Below, one piece after another: positions 9,064 through 17,129 of a stretch of 64,000 nucleotides of DNA (the stretch's first letter is position 1; each line of letters starts with the position of its first letter). The DNA comes from Anaerolineae bacterium (GTDB lineage Bacteria; Chloroflexota; Anaerolineae; Aggregatilineales; Phototrophicaceae). Position numbers and translations under genes: made by a program. The stretch lies in contig JAJEBY010000016.1 in NCBI GenBank assembly GCA_022822305.1, positions 1,240,001-1,304,000 on the forward strand. Direction: 5' to 3'. Under the pieces are notes generated by a model that was not told where the DNA came from, ran no database searches, and worked only from the letters and a program-made list of their open reading frames with translations.

Positions 9064-9879
9064 ATGAAGATTCTAATCATGTGCGATATGGAAGGCGTCA
9101 GCGGGATCGTCACCTGGAGCCAGGTCAACGGCGGCGCGCCCATGTACGAAGAAGGCCGCCGGCTCTATACCGAGGAGATCAATGCGGCCGTGCGCGGCGC
9201 CAAGCGCGCCGGCGCCAGCGAGATCGTCGTGGTCGATTGTCACGGCGCAGGCGGAGACTGGACCTTCAATTCGCTGGTCCCGGAGCTGCTCGATGTTGAT
9301 TGCACCTGGGTGGCGCATCATGCCTGGAGCCGCTATACCGAGCTGCTGGAAGAAGGCGCCGATGCTTGCCTGCTGGTCGGCATGCACGCCCGCAACAATA
9401 CCGCCGATGGCGTCATGTGTCATACCATCTCCACGGTCAAATGGCACAACCTCTGGTTCAACGACGATCTGGTCGGCGAAGTCGGCGTCAATGCCGCCCT
9501 TTGCGGGCATTACGACTGTCCCGTCCTGCTGGTCACCGGCGACGAAGCCGTCTGCCGCGAGGCCAGGAGTTACCTCGGCGACGGCTTGACCACGGTGGCC
9601 GTGAAGAAAGGCTTGAGCCGCTATTCCGCGCGTCAGATTCCGCCCATCCGCGCCCGCGAGATGATTGAAGCCGGCGCCTATGACGCCTTGCAAGATCTTT
9701 CCGCAGTGGCGCCATACAAGCCGAGCTCGCCTGTGACCATCACGATTGAGGTGGACCAGGTCGAGAAAATGGAAGATTTCCGGGGACGCTCAGGCGTGGA
9801 ACTCGATCGCGCGGCGCAGAAAGTCTACAGTCGCGGTCCCGATTGGATGACCGCCTGGGACCAAGTCTGGTATTGGTAA
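9064..9879 (+). CDS. M55-family D-aminopeptidase (DppA-like)
   Basis: A cytoplasmic zinc aminopeptidase expected to release D-amino acids such as D-Ala from short peptides. The 271-aa sequence keeps the M55 pattern: Asp8 and Glu10 in CDMEGVSG, His60 in VVDCHGAGG, His108 in LVGMHAR, and Glu139 in VGEVGVNA. A good Shine-Dalgarno (GGAG, 9050s) precedes the ATG. With the epimerase and P-loop gene upstream it forms a three-gene set that could recycle murein peptides. The homologous B. subtilis enzyme is encoded with a dipeptide transporter; none is adjacent here. Confidence 0.88.
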   Translation: MKILIMCDMEGVSGIVTWSQVNGGAPMYEEGRRLYTEEINAAVRGAKRAGASEIVVVDCHGAGGDWTFNSLVPELLDVDCTWVAHHAWSRYTELLEEGADACLLVGMHARNNTADGVMCHTISTVKWHNLWFNDDLVGEVGVNAALCGHYDCPVLLVTGDEAVCREARSYLGDGLTTVAVKKGLSRYSARQIPPIRAREMIEAGAYDALQDLSAVAPYKPSSPVTITIEVDQVEKMEDFRGRSGVELDRAAQKVYSRGPDWMTAWDQVWYW

Positions 9880-9884
9880 TGCGA

Positions 9885-10910
9885 TCAGAGACCGTGCTGC
9901 CTGATTAGCGTGCTGATCTGCTTCTCGGTTTGATCGAGCAGTCGGCGCGTCATGGTCAGGCCGCTGGATTGCCCTCTGTCTTCCATGTCCGCGATTTTCT
10001 GTCGAAGCTTGTCGGCGGCCTTGAAGAGCTGGCGCAATTTATCGGCATCCGCCTCCGCCAAGCCGCTCAAATCGGGTCTTGCCTGCGCCTGGGTGACTAT
10101 GGCCGTCTTCCGCGGAGCGCCCCCGCCCGGCTGACTTGAGCGCGCCTGACGCTTGCCTTGGCGCTTTTGCTGCTCCAAGACTTTGGTGGTCACGCCGGTG
10201 GACAAGATGGTGATGCCTTCCAACTGGGCATCATAGACGGCGCTGCCTTCCACGATCAGCATGTCGTTCTCGTTTTCCAGCGCCTTTTCCACCTTGAGCC
10301 AGTGCCGCAATCCCATGAAGACATAATAATTGGTGGCGCCCTCAACTGCGCTGAACGGCGGCACACCCTTCGGATATGGCGGCGCTTTGACTTGTTCTTG
10401 CTTGATCACGGTCATGACGCTGCTGCCTTCGATATGCAGGGCGCCCGGGCGGCCCGTCAGGGTCACCGTCAAATTGTTGATCTGGCCCGGCTTGTCTTGC
10501 AGCGCGCGCATATGAGCGATGCGGTCTCCCCATTCCAGCCCCGTCGGCATGATGCTGCCGTCGCCGTGCCTGATCAAATTGGGAAAGATGTCGGTGCGAT
10601 ACTGCGGATCCATTTGACCCTTGGCCAAAAAGAAGAAGACGCCGCCCTTGGTGCGCCGGCGCTTGCCGTCTTGTGTGCGCAGGCCGCCGGCCGCTTCCGT
10701 GGCTTCGGTTTCCGCCATCATCTTCTTGACGAAATCCAGCCCACACTTTTCGATCAGCAGCGCGATTTGCTGCAGTGGCTTGCCGGATTTTTCGCCCAGC
10801 TTCTCGCCGACAGCCTGCGCCAGCGACTGGATTTCCTCCGCGGAAACTGTCTCCATCGCGCCGCTTTTGTTGTCGGCGGCATTCGCTTCGTCCTTCTCAA
10901 GCTCTGCCAT
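9885..10910 (-). CDS. Protein with a PHAX-type RNA-binding domain
   Basis: The 341-aa product contains, at about 25-100, a segment strongly resembling the RNA-binding domain of eukaryotic PHAX, the snRNA-export adaptor. The helical run LAQAVGEKLGEKSGKPLQQI ends in LIEKCGLDFVKKMM, then GGLRTQDGKRRRTKGGVFFF and LAKGQ. The GG-x(4)-G-x-RRRTxGGVFxxL core is the family hallmark. The middle part (about 120-240) is unrecognised. The C-terminal 100 residues hold a basic linker (KRQGKRQARSSQ) and a helical tail. Bacterial members exist but have no clear assigned function; binding of single-stranded or small RNA is inference. The start at 10910 is chosen over 10961 because GGAAGG precedes it and a likely promoter lies just upstream of 10961. 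Confidence 0.7.
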   Translation of the reverse strand: MAELEKDEANAADNKSGAMETVSAEEIQSLAQAVGEKLGEKSGKPLQQIALLIEKCGLDFVKKMMAETEATEAAGGLRTQDGKRRRTKGGVFFFLAKGQMDPQYRTDIFPNLIRHGDGSIMPTGLEWGDRIAHMRALQDKPGQINNLTVTLTGRPGALHIEGSSVMTVIKQEQVKAPPYPKGVPPFSAVEGATNYYVFMGLRHWLKVEKALENENDMLIVEGSAVYDAQLEGITILSTGVTTKVLEQQKRQGKRQARSSQPGGGAPRKTAIVTQAQARPDLSGLAEADADKLRQLFKAADKLRQKIADMEDRGQSSGLTMTRRLLDQTEKQISTLIRQHGL

Positions 10911-10976
10911 TGACCTGCCTTCCGCCGCGCGCCTCGCCCAACGACGGCGTCCTAATCGCATTGCCTCATCAGTCTA

Positions 10977-11005
10977 ATACTACGGGCATTTCTCGCGAAA
11001 CACAA
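10977..11005 (-). promoter_or_regulatory. Possible sigma70-type promoter for the PHAX-domain gene
   Basis: On the minus strand TTGTGT (11000-11005) is followed by a 17-nt spacer and TAGTAT (10977-10982). Transcription would start near 10970, leaving a leader of about 60 nt to the ATG at 10910. Confidence 0.35.
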
Positions 11006-11053
11006 CGTTGGCGCGCCAATAGCTGGTTCAAGCTCGTGTATCGCTCGGGGTCG

Positions 11054-11959
11054 TCAGACCAACGAAAACACCCAGCCCACCACCATGAGCAGCCCGATCT
11101 GTCCGTGCAGTTTGGCGGTGCGGCCCTGTGCCTGATGCATCAACGGCACGGCCCGGCTGGTATTGAAGATGCGGATGAGACGCAGCGCCTCCGGCAGCGT
11201 AACCAGCGTCAAGAGCGTCGCCACCGGCATCAGACCGGCCGCCACAATCAACGCCTGCGCCAGATAGGCGCCGATGACCAGAAAGATGTATTCGGCGCGG
11301 GCGAAGCGAATGCCGAAAATCACCGCCAGCGTGCGCTTGTTCACCGCGCGATCGGCTTCCATATCGCGGATATTATTCGCGTGCAGTATCGCGGCCACCA
11401 TGAAGGCGATCGGCAGCGAGATCAAGCACAGCTCAGCCATGCGATCCGTCGACAGCGTCGGATGCATCACATAATATGCGCCTGCGACCACCGCCGGACC
11501 CATGAATATCGCCACCGCAATTTCGCCCAGGCCATTGTACGCCAAGGGAAAGGGCCCCGCGGTATAACCGATGACCACCAAGACGCCGCCGATCCCGATA
11601 ATCCAGAGCAAGGGGCCGCTCTGCGCCAGCAAAAACAACCCGATCAGGCAGCCCGCCACCGTAGTGAGGATGGCGCCGTTGCGCACGCTGCTGGGCGCGA
11701 GGATCTTCTTCTTGATAGTCATGCCCTGTCCGGCTTGCTTGAGCTGGTCAGCGCCGCGCCGATAGTCAGCGTATTCGTTGATCAGGTTGGCCGCGCCTTG
11801 CAGCAGCATGGTGCCGATTAGCGCCAGAACGAAGACCGGCGCGTCAAACACGCCGTCGCCCACCGCCACGATGCCCGCCAAGCCGATCGGCACATAAGTC
11901 GCCGTGAAGACGCGTGGACGCAGCGCCTGGTACCAAGCTGCAATTCTTTTGTCCGCCAC
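11054..11959 (-). CDS. menA: 1,4-dihydroxy-2-naphthoate polyprenyltransferase (MenA-like UbiA family)
   Basis: Integral-membrane prenyltransferase joining a polyprenyl chain to 1,4-dihydroxy-2-naphthoate in menaquinone synthesis. The 301-aa protein has about eight membrane helices and both Mg-diphosphate motifs: NLINEYADYRRGAD (N61, D65, D71) and NNIRDMEADRAVNKRTLA near residue 195. These are the MenA forms of the UbiA NDxxDxxxD motifs. A GTG start at 11959 follows GAAGG by 7 nt. No other men gene is nearby, so assignment rests on sequence alone; another UbiA aromatic acceptor cannot be excluded. Confidence 0.85.
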   Translation of the reverse strand: MADKRIAAWYQALRPRVFTATYVPIGLAGIVAVGDGVFDAPVFVLALIGTMLLQGAANLINEYADYRRGADQLKQAGQGMTIKKKILAPSSVRNGAILTTVAGCLIGLFLLAQSGPLLWIIGIGGVLVVIGYTAGPFPLAYNGLGEIAVAIFMGPAVVAGAYYVMHPTLSTDRMAELCLISLPIAFMVAAILHANNIRDMEADRAVNKRTLAVIFGIRFARAEYIFLVIGAYLAQALIVAAGLMPVATLLTLVTLPEALRLIRIFNTSRAVPLMHQAQGRTAKLHGQIGLLMVVGWVFSLV

Positions 11960-12021
11960 TGATATGCCTTCAACGATTATCCCTTCACCATCAAGTATAA
12001 GCTGTCAACCGCCAGACTGCA

Positions 12022-12102
12022 GCCTTGTAGGGGCGACTCTGTGAGTCGCCCACACGTAACACGCTCGAAATCAACGCGTATTCGTCACTTTCAGACACGC
12101 CC
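12022..12102 (+). repeat. 81-bp direct repeat, copy 1
   Basis: Begins GCCTTGTAGGGGCG with hairpin GGGCGACTC-TGT-GAGTCGCCC (12031-12051), then CACACGTAACACGCTCG and on to CAGACACGCCC. It matches 12378-12458 with about two mismatches. It lies in the 721-nt gene-free gap 11960-12680. Confidence 0.9.
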
Positions 12103-12298
12103 CGCAAGGCTTGTCCGCTACTAGACGCCAGACGCGCATTCTTCTACCCCATCCCCGGCCGGCGCCCCCTCGATCCTACGCCTCACGGGGCAAGTTCAAT
12201 CCCATTGCAATGGACAAAGGTGACTTGACTCTGTAGAAGCAATTGAAACCCCGGAATCGTACAATGTTGAGGACACTCTTCCAAATTCCGAGACTGCG

Positions 12299-12343
12299 CT
12301 CCCCCTCTCCGATGCTTCGGGGAGGGGGCTGGAGGGAGGGGTA
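12299..12343 (+). repeat. C-rich/G-rich inverted element
   Basis: CTCCCCCTCTCCGA, a short loop, then TTCGGGGAGGGGGCTGG and GGAGGGGTAG form a strong GC hairpin (core 12301-12328). Related copies are at 15250-15292, 37063-37102 and 50840-50932. Confidence 0.7.
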
Positions 12344-12377
12344 GAAAATCACGCCGCAATTTTGTCCTATCATACAA

Positions 12378-12458
12378 GCCTTGTAGCGGCGACTCTGTGA
12401 GTCGCCCACACGTAACACGCTCGAAATCATCGCGTATTCGTCACTTTCAGACACGCCC
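12378..12458 (+). repeat. 81-bp direct repeat, copy 2
   Basis: Second copy of the unit at 12022-12102. One substitution (GTAGCGGCG for GTAGGGGCG) weakens the outermost base pair of the hairpin at 12388-12406. After it, 12479-12500 holds a degenerate palindrome (GGACGACC ... GGTCGCCC). Nothing else recognisable fills the gap before the glycosyltransferase promoter. Confidence 0.9.
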
Positions 12459-12643
12459 TACCTTCGCGAGCGCTGTTGCGGACGACCTGATTGGTCGCCC
12501 CGACGAATCTCGCTTTCCTTTGCATTAGGAGAAAACTTGTGTTCACCTCAGCTTCAGGTTCGACGATAAACTAGATTGCGCGCGTTTTCGCAGTCCGCTG
12601 CTCACGCGTCAGCAGCCTTGGTCGAGCTGCGCCCGATGCCGTG

Positions 12644-12649
12644 TATAAT
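12644..12649 (+). promoter_or_regulatory. Consensus -10 box before the glycosyltransferase pair
   Basis: A perfect TATAAT, preceded by TG. TTGGTC at 12618 is a possible -35, but the 20-nt spacer is too long to be convincing. A start near 12656 would exclude the upstream in-frame codons and supports the GTG at 12681. Confidence 0.4.
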
Positions 12650-12680
12650 CCTGAAAGACCGACGAATAAAGAGCCCGCTC

Positions 12681-13925
12681 GTGAAAATACTGACCGTATC
12701 CGCGACCGACCGCATCGGCGGCGCCGGCATCGCGGCCTATCGTCTCCACCAGGCGCTGCTGCGATCCGGCTGCCAGGCGCAGATGCTGGTCTGGCGCAAA
12801 GCGACGGCCGATCCAAGCGTAGTCCGGCTGGGCGAGCAGCTGGGGCTGCGCCGGCGGATAGGGCGTCGCCTGGCGGAATCTCGTCACCGCCGGCAGCTGC
12901 TGCGCCATCCGCGCCAGCCCGACGCCGCCTACTGGAGCTCCAATCAGTTCAGCTATCCGATGGCCGCGGCGATTAACAGCTTTAATGCCGACCTCGTGCA
13001 TCTGCATTGGATCGGCGACAACGTTCTGCCGATTGCCGAGCTCGCGCGCATCGACGCGCCCGTGGTCTGGACCTTGCACGATATGTGGGCATTCACCGGC
13101 GGCTGCCATTATGCCGGCGATTGCCGACGCTTCGAGGCCGATTGCGGACGCTGCCCGCAGCTGCTCAATCCCGGATCAAACGATCTGAGCGCAAGCGTCC
13201 TCCGCGACAAGCGACGGACCTGGGCGCGGCTGCCGCTCACCATCGTCTGTCCCAGTCGTTGGCTGGCGGAGCGCGCCGCGGGCAGCGCCGCCCTGCGCGA
13301 CAAACGTATCGAGGTCATCGCCAATCCCATCGATCACGAGATTTTCAAGCCGCTCGACAAGTCCACCGCGCGCCGCGCCTTAAACTTGCCGCTCGACCGG
13401 CAGCTGATCTTGTTCGGCGCCATCGGCGGCCCCGCCGATCCCCGTAAAGGATTTGCCTATTTGCGGGCGGCGCTAGGCAATCTAAGGGCGCGGGATGGTA
13501 TCGAATTGGCCGTTTTTGGCGGGGAAACGACAGCAGCTCCCGCCCTCGATCTGCCCTTGCATAACGTGGGACGCTTAAGCGATGAACTCAGTCTCAACCT
13601 GCTCTACAACGCATGCGATGTGTTCGTCTTGCCGACGCAGCAAGACAACTTGCCCAACACCGTGATGGAAGCCCTGGCCAGCGGGACGCCTTGCGTCGCT
13701 TTTGATAGCGGGGGCGTTGCCGATCTCGTGCAGCACCAAGAGAACGGCTACCTGGCCAAGGCGAAAGATCCGGTCGATCTGCTGCGCGGCCTACAATGGA
13801 CACTGGAACAATCCTGGTACGCCGACGCGCTGCATCAGCAATCGCGCGAACGCTACAGTTTCCAGCGCATCAGCGATCAATACCTGCGGCTTTACCGATC
13901 CCTCATCAAGGACGGAACAATCTGA
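12681..13925 (+). CDS. Glycosyltransferase family 4-like protein
   Basis: Predicted nucleotide-sugar-dependent glycosyltransferase with two Rossmann-like domains (GT-B). The N-terminal domain opens KILTVSATDRIGGAGIAAYRL with the Gly-rich donor/acceptor loop. Mid-protein VVWTLHDMWAFTGGCHYAGD and a Cys-rich patch (CRRFEADCGRCPQL) are typical of GT4 proteins in polysaccharide clusters. The C-terminal domain has LFGAIGGPADPRKGF and the donor-binding motif PNTVMEALASGTPCVAFDSGG. The GTG at 12681 is preferred over codons from 12576, given the TATAAT at 12644. It is followed by a GT2 gene, so the pair probably builds a surface glycan. Confidence 0.85.
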   Translation: MKILTVSATDRIGGAGIAAYRLHQALLRSGCQAQMLVWRKATADPSVVRLGEQLGLRRRIGRRLAESRHRRQLLRHPRQPDAAYWSSNQFSYPMAAAINSFNADLVHLHWIGDNVLPIAELARIDAPVVWTLHDMWAFTGGCHYAGDCRRFEADCGRCPQLLNPGSNDLSASVLRDKRRTWARLPLTIVCPSRWLAERAAGSAALRDKRIEVIANPIDHEIFKPLDKSTARRALNLPLDRQLILFGAIGGPADPRKGFAYLRAALGNLRARDGIELAVFGGETTAAPALDLPLHNVGRLSDELSLNLLYNACDVFVLPTQQDNLPNTVMEALASGTPCVAFDSGGVADLVQHQENGYLAKAKDPVDLLRGLQWTLEQSWYADALHQQSRERYSFQRISDQYLRLYRSLIKDGTI

Positions 13926-13953
13926 TTGTGTGCAGATCACTACAGGTTCAGCG

Positions 13954-14994
13954 GTGAGTGAGTTTCCGCGCGTCACCTTCGGCATCATCGTGCTCAACGG
14001 CGAGCCTTTCATAAGGCATACGCTGCGCGCGCTTTATGATTTTGCTCATGAAATCATCGTGGTTGAAGGCGCCACGCCCGCCGCCAGCAATATCGCGACA
14101 GCCGACGGTCATTCCACCGACAGCACAATGGCGACGCTGCGCGACTTCAAGACTGCCGAAGACCCGGAAGACAAGCTCATCATCGTCAGCCGCGATGGAT
14201 TCTGGAGCGAGAAAGACGAAATGTCGCAAGCGTACGCGGAGCGGGCGACGGGCGATTATCTGTGGCAAGTGGATGTCGACGAATTCTATCAGCCCTCGGA
14301 TATGGCGGCGGTTATCGAGATGCTGCGCGCGGATCCAACGATCACGGCGGTGTCGTTCAAGACCGTCACCTTTTGGGGCGCCCCGGACTACTGCGTGCAT
14401 GGCTGGTATCTGCGGCGCGGTGCCGCCGTCTATCATCGCTTGTTCAAATGGGGCGCCGGCTATCGCTATACGACGCATCGTCCGCCGACCGTCATCGATG
14501 ACCGGGCGCGCGACCTGCGAGACCTGCACTGGATTTCGGGCGAGCAGCTGGAAGCGCGAGGCATCCGCATGTATCACTATTCCTTGCTGCTGCCGAAGCA
14601 AGTGCTGGAAAAATGCGACTATTACAGCCGCGCCGACTGGGCGCAACGACAGCAGGCGCTGGATTGGGCGCGGGAATCCTATCTGGCGCTGCGCAGACCT
14701 TTCCACCTGCACAACGTCGACGAGTATCCCGGCTGCCTCTACCGTTTCCCGGGCGCGCATCCGCCGCAAGCGCTGGACATGTGGCGAGCGGTCAGCGCCC
14801 CCGGCAGCCCCTACCAGATTCGCGAGACGCGGGATATCGAAGCCCTGCTCAATTCACGCCGCTACCGGCTGGGACGGTGGTTGGTCATGACGCTGGATCG
14901 ACCGGCGCTGGCAAGTCGGCGGCTGCGTCAGCGCTTGAAGCGCGTGGCTGCCGGCTTGCTGCCAGGTATTCTGAAAGACGCGTGGCGGCGCTGA
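13954..14994 (+). CDS. Glycosyltransferase family 2-like protein
   Basis: A GT-A-fold enzyme, 346 aa from the GTG at 13954. FGIIVLNGEPFIRHTLRALY starts the nucleotide-binding half, WQVDVDEFYQ supplies the Asp-x-Asp metal motif, and FKTVTFWGAPDYCVHGWYLR follows. The membrane-free C-terminus is basic. An alternative GTG at 13930 exists; 13954 has AGG 8 nt upstream and gives a natural N-terminus. The 28-nt gap to the preceding GT4 gene indicates one transcript. Acceptor and donor sugars are not deducible. Confidence 0.8.
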   Translation: MSEFPRVTFGIIVLNGEPFIRHTLRALYDFAHEIIVVEGATPAASNIATADGHSTDSTMATLRDFKTAEDPEDKLIIVSRDGFWSEKDEMSQAYAERATGDYLWQVDVDEFYQPSDMAAVIEMLRADPTITAVSFKTVTFWGAPDYCVHGWYLRRGAAVYHRLFKWGAGYRYTTHRPPTVIDDRARDLRDLHWISGEQLEARGIRMYHYSLLLPKQVLEKCDYYSRADWAQRQQALDWARESYLALRRPFHLHNVDEYPGCLYRFPGAHPPQALDMWRAVSAPGSPYQIRETRDIEALLNSRRYRLGRWLVMTLDRPALASRRLRQRLKRVAAGLLPGILKDAWRR

Positions 14995-15059
14995 CAGACA
15001 AAGCAATCGCATCAACGAAGTTTATGCGCCGATTGCCATGAAACAATGTGAAAATGTAG

Positions 15060-15140
15060 GGGCGTTTCGTGAGACGCCCGAGATAAATTGTCTGCAAGCT
15101 GCGGGCGTTTCAGCGAAACGCCCCTACAAGGCTTGTCCGC
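15060..15140 (+). repeat. Two GTAGGGGCG-type hairpins plus CAAGGCTTGTCC tail
   Basis: Part of the 484-nt gap 14995-15478. Hairpins are GGGCGTTTC-GT-GAGACGCCC (15060-15079, one G.T pair) and GGGCGTTTC-AGC-GAAACGCCC (15103-15123). The latter runs into CCTACAAGGCTTGTCCGCTA, the same tail seen at 6754 and 12104. Confidence 0.85.
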
Positions 15141-15249
15141 TACTGCGAAACTTACGCAACACTACCTGGAAAACACCAATTTTGCGACAATACAAAGTGT
15201 TAATCTTTGCGAAACGTAACAGAATTCTGTGGAATCCGCCAAGAGTTAG

Positions 15250-15335
15250 CTCCCCCTCCCTGACTTGTCGGGGAGGGGGCCGGGGGGTGGGGTAAAACCA
15301 GGCGCTGCCGAGGTAAGTTACCGGACAAGCCCTAC
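15250..15335 (+). repeat. G/C-rich inverted element joined to the CCAGGCGCTGCC arm
   Basis: CTCCCCCTCCCTGAC-TT-GTCGGGGAGGGGG, then CCGGGGGGTGGGG, TAAAACCAGGCGCTGCC, AGGTAAGTTACCGGACAAGC and CCTAC. The order and sequence after the G-run match 6849-6900, so this is a half or intact relative of the 6.8-kb element in which the C/G core is legible. Confidence 0.85.
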
Positions 15336-15338
15336 AGG

Positions 15339-15367
15339 TTATGATTTGTGAGTAGAATTGTCATAAT
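15339..15367 (+). promoter_or_regulatory. Possible extended -10 promoter for the aminotransferase gene
   Basis: TG-T-CATAAT at 15359-15367 is an extended -10 form. TTATGA at 15339-15344 sits 17 nt upstream as a weak -35. The leader to the ATG at 15479 would be about 105 nt. Confidence 0.35.
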
Positions 15368-15478
15368 CAGCGCATTTTCACGCTGTGGCCAGTGCTCGAT
15401 ACGGACATACTGTCGTATTTTCAGGCGGAATCCGTTATGCTTTTGGCAATAGTAGAAAATGGGGAAAAGCGACTGACA

Positions 15479-16825
15479 ATGAGCGCATACAATCACGCGA
15501 CTTTAATCGAACAAGATCAACACCAGATGCACGGCCTGCATCATCCTTCGCGCGCCAAGAACATCGCCATGATCGAAAGAGGCGATGGGGTTTGGCTCTA
15601 TTCTACGGATGGCAAGAAGATCCTCGATGCCATGGCCGGCTTGTGGAATGTCAATATCGGCTGGGGCAATCGCGAATTGCCCAAGGTGGCTTATGACCAG
15701 ATGATGGATCTGCCCTATAATTCCGGCTTCGCGGGCATGAGCAATCCGCCGTCGGCGATGCTGGCGGATAAGCTGGCCGGATTCTTCCGACCCTATATGA
15801 ACTTCACCTACTTCACCTCCGGCGGATCGGAATCGACCGAAACGTCATTCAAGACCGCGCGCTTCTATTGGCGCCAGCTGGGCAGAACCGAAAAGACCAA
15901 GATCATCTCGCGCTTGAACGGCTATCATGGCATCACCATGGCGGCGATGAGCGCGACCGGCATCAGCAAATACCACACCATGTTTGGACCCTTGGTTGAC
16001 GGATTCATTCATGTGCCCGAAGGCAATCCCTATCGCTATAACGGCGATATGCGCGAGGGCGAGACCGTCGCGCAGGCGGCGGCGCGCGCGCTGGAAGAAG
16101 CCATCATCCGCGAGGGACCGGAGACGGTGGCCGCCTTCATTTCCGAGCCGGTCATGGGCGCCGGCGGCGTGATGATCCCGGACGATGGTTATTTCGATCT
16201 GGTGCAGGCGATCTGCAAAAAATACGAGGTCCTGTTCATCGTCGACGAAGTGATCTGCGGATTCGCGCGCACGGGCGAATGGTTCGGCAGCCACGTCTAC
16301 GACATCCATCCCGATATCATGCAATTCGCCAAGGGCGTGACCAGCGGCTATATACCCCTGGGCGGCATGCACTTGTCTGATGAGATCCGCGATGTCGTCT
16401 TGAACGCGCCGGCCGACCAAAGCTGGATGCACGGCTTCACCTATTCCGGGCATGCAGCGGCTTGCGCCGTCGCCCTGGCCAATATCGATATCATCGAGCG
16501 CGAAGGCATGCTGGAGAATAGCAAGACCATGGGCGCGCGCCTGCTGGACGGCTTGCAAGGACTGGCTGACGAATTCCCCAACATCGACAACGCGCGCGGC
16601 GTCGGACTGCTGGCGGCCTTTGATGTGGTCAAGAGTGTGGAAAGCCGCGAACCCGATGAACCGACCGCCGGGGTCATCAGCGATCTGGCTTTGGAGATGG
16701 GCGTGCGCGCGCGGCCGCTGCTGGGCGGGACGATCGCCTTCTCGCCGCCGCTGTGCATCACCGCCGATGAAGTCGACTTCGTGGTGAATACGATGGGCGA
16801 TGCGATCACGCGGGCGGGTGGTTGA
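15479..16825 (+). CDS. PLP-dependent class III (omega) aminotransferase
   Basis: A 448-aa fold-type I enzyme moving an amino group from an omega-amino acid or diamine to a keto acid. Signature segments are DGKKILDAMAGLWNVNIGWG, NFTYFTSGGSEST (phosphate-binding), ISRLNGYHGITMAAMSATG, the Asp in VLFIVDEVICGFARTG, and the Schiff-base Lys285 in FAKGVTSGYIPLGG. The ATG at 15479 has GGGGAAAAG upstream; earlier in-frame codons are not needed. It resembles beta-alanine/putrescine:pyruvate aminotransferase relatives, but substrate cannot be fixed. It stands alone between two repeat-rich gaps, upstream of an ABC importer. Confidence 0.85.
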   Translation: MSAYNHATLIEQDQHQMHGLHHPSRAKNIAMIERGDGVWLYSTDGKKILDAMAGLWNVNIGWGNRELPKVAYDQMMDLPYNSGFAGMSNPPSAMLADKLAGFFRPYMNFTYFTSGGSESTETSFKTARFYWRQLGRTEKTKIISRLNGYHGITMAAMSATGISKYHTMFGPLVDGFIHVPEGNPYRYNGDMREGETVAQAAARALEEAIIREGPETVAAFISEPVMGAGGVMIPDDGYFDLVQAICKKYEVLFIVDEVICGFARTGEWFGSHVYDIHPDIMQFAKGVTSGYIPLGGMHLSDEIRDVVLNAPADQSWMHGFTYSGHAAACAVALANIDIIEREGMLENSKTMGARLLDGLQGLADEFPNIDNARGVGLLAAFDVVKSVESREPDEPTAGVISDLALEMGVRARPLLGGTIAFSPPLCITADEVDFVVNTMGDAITRAGG

Positions 16826-16863
16826 CGGAAGCTGTTGTTCAGCGCAATCACATCTTGTCTTTT

Positions 16864-16951
16864 GACCACCGAGGACACCGAGAGCACCGAGATTCAGCGC
16901 TATACATGCTAAAGAGAGTCGATGACAGCGGGCGACCTGATAAGTCGTCCC
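16864..16951 (+). repeat. CACCGAGGACACCGAG repeat and degenerate hairpin in the gap before the ABC operon
   Basis: In the 304-nt gap 16826-17129. GACCACCGAGGACACCGAGA followed by GCACCGAG (16864-16891) is the dispersed element whose translation gives DHRGHREHRD; a sister copy is at 41907-41960. At 16930-16951 GGGCGACCT ... AAGTCGTCCC is a decayed member of the hairpin family. Confidence 0.6.
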
Positions 16952-17006
16952 ACAATTACCGTATTGTTTTTAGGCATGATTCGTCCTGCGAAATCCAGAG
17001 AAAGTC

Positions 17007-17015
17007 TGCTACAAT
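17007..17015 (+). promoter_or_regulatory. Extended -10 promoter of the MalE-type ABC operon
   Basis: TG-C-TACAAT fits an extended -10. The -35 region 17 nt upstream (TGCGAA) is poor, as expected for extended -10 promoters. The leader would be about 108 nt. Confidence 0.45.
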
Positions 17016-17129
17016 CCTCCCGCTTTGCTGAAGATTACGAACTCCACTTTGATGCCCAGCTACAGCAAGCTGCAGCCAATCAGCAAGGCGCAAACGTCCA
17101 TTTGTTCGTTCAGTCTATGGAGACGCACC

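Noticed and set aside
12176-12454. 92-aa and 64-aa minus-strand ORFs in the repeat gap
   Set aside because: They cover the 81-bp repeat and the C-rich element and have no start-site signal or protein-like composition.
12022-12458. CRISPR-like array
   Set aside because: Only two copies 275 bp apart, units of 81 bp with internal palindromes, and no cas genes anywhere in the window.
13702-13953. Upstream extension of the GT2 gene
   Set aside because: It overlaps the end of the GT4 gene in another frame; the family N-terminus begins after 13954.
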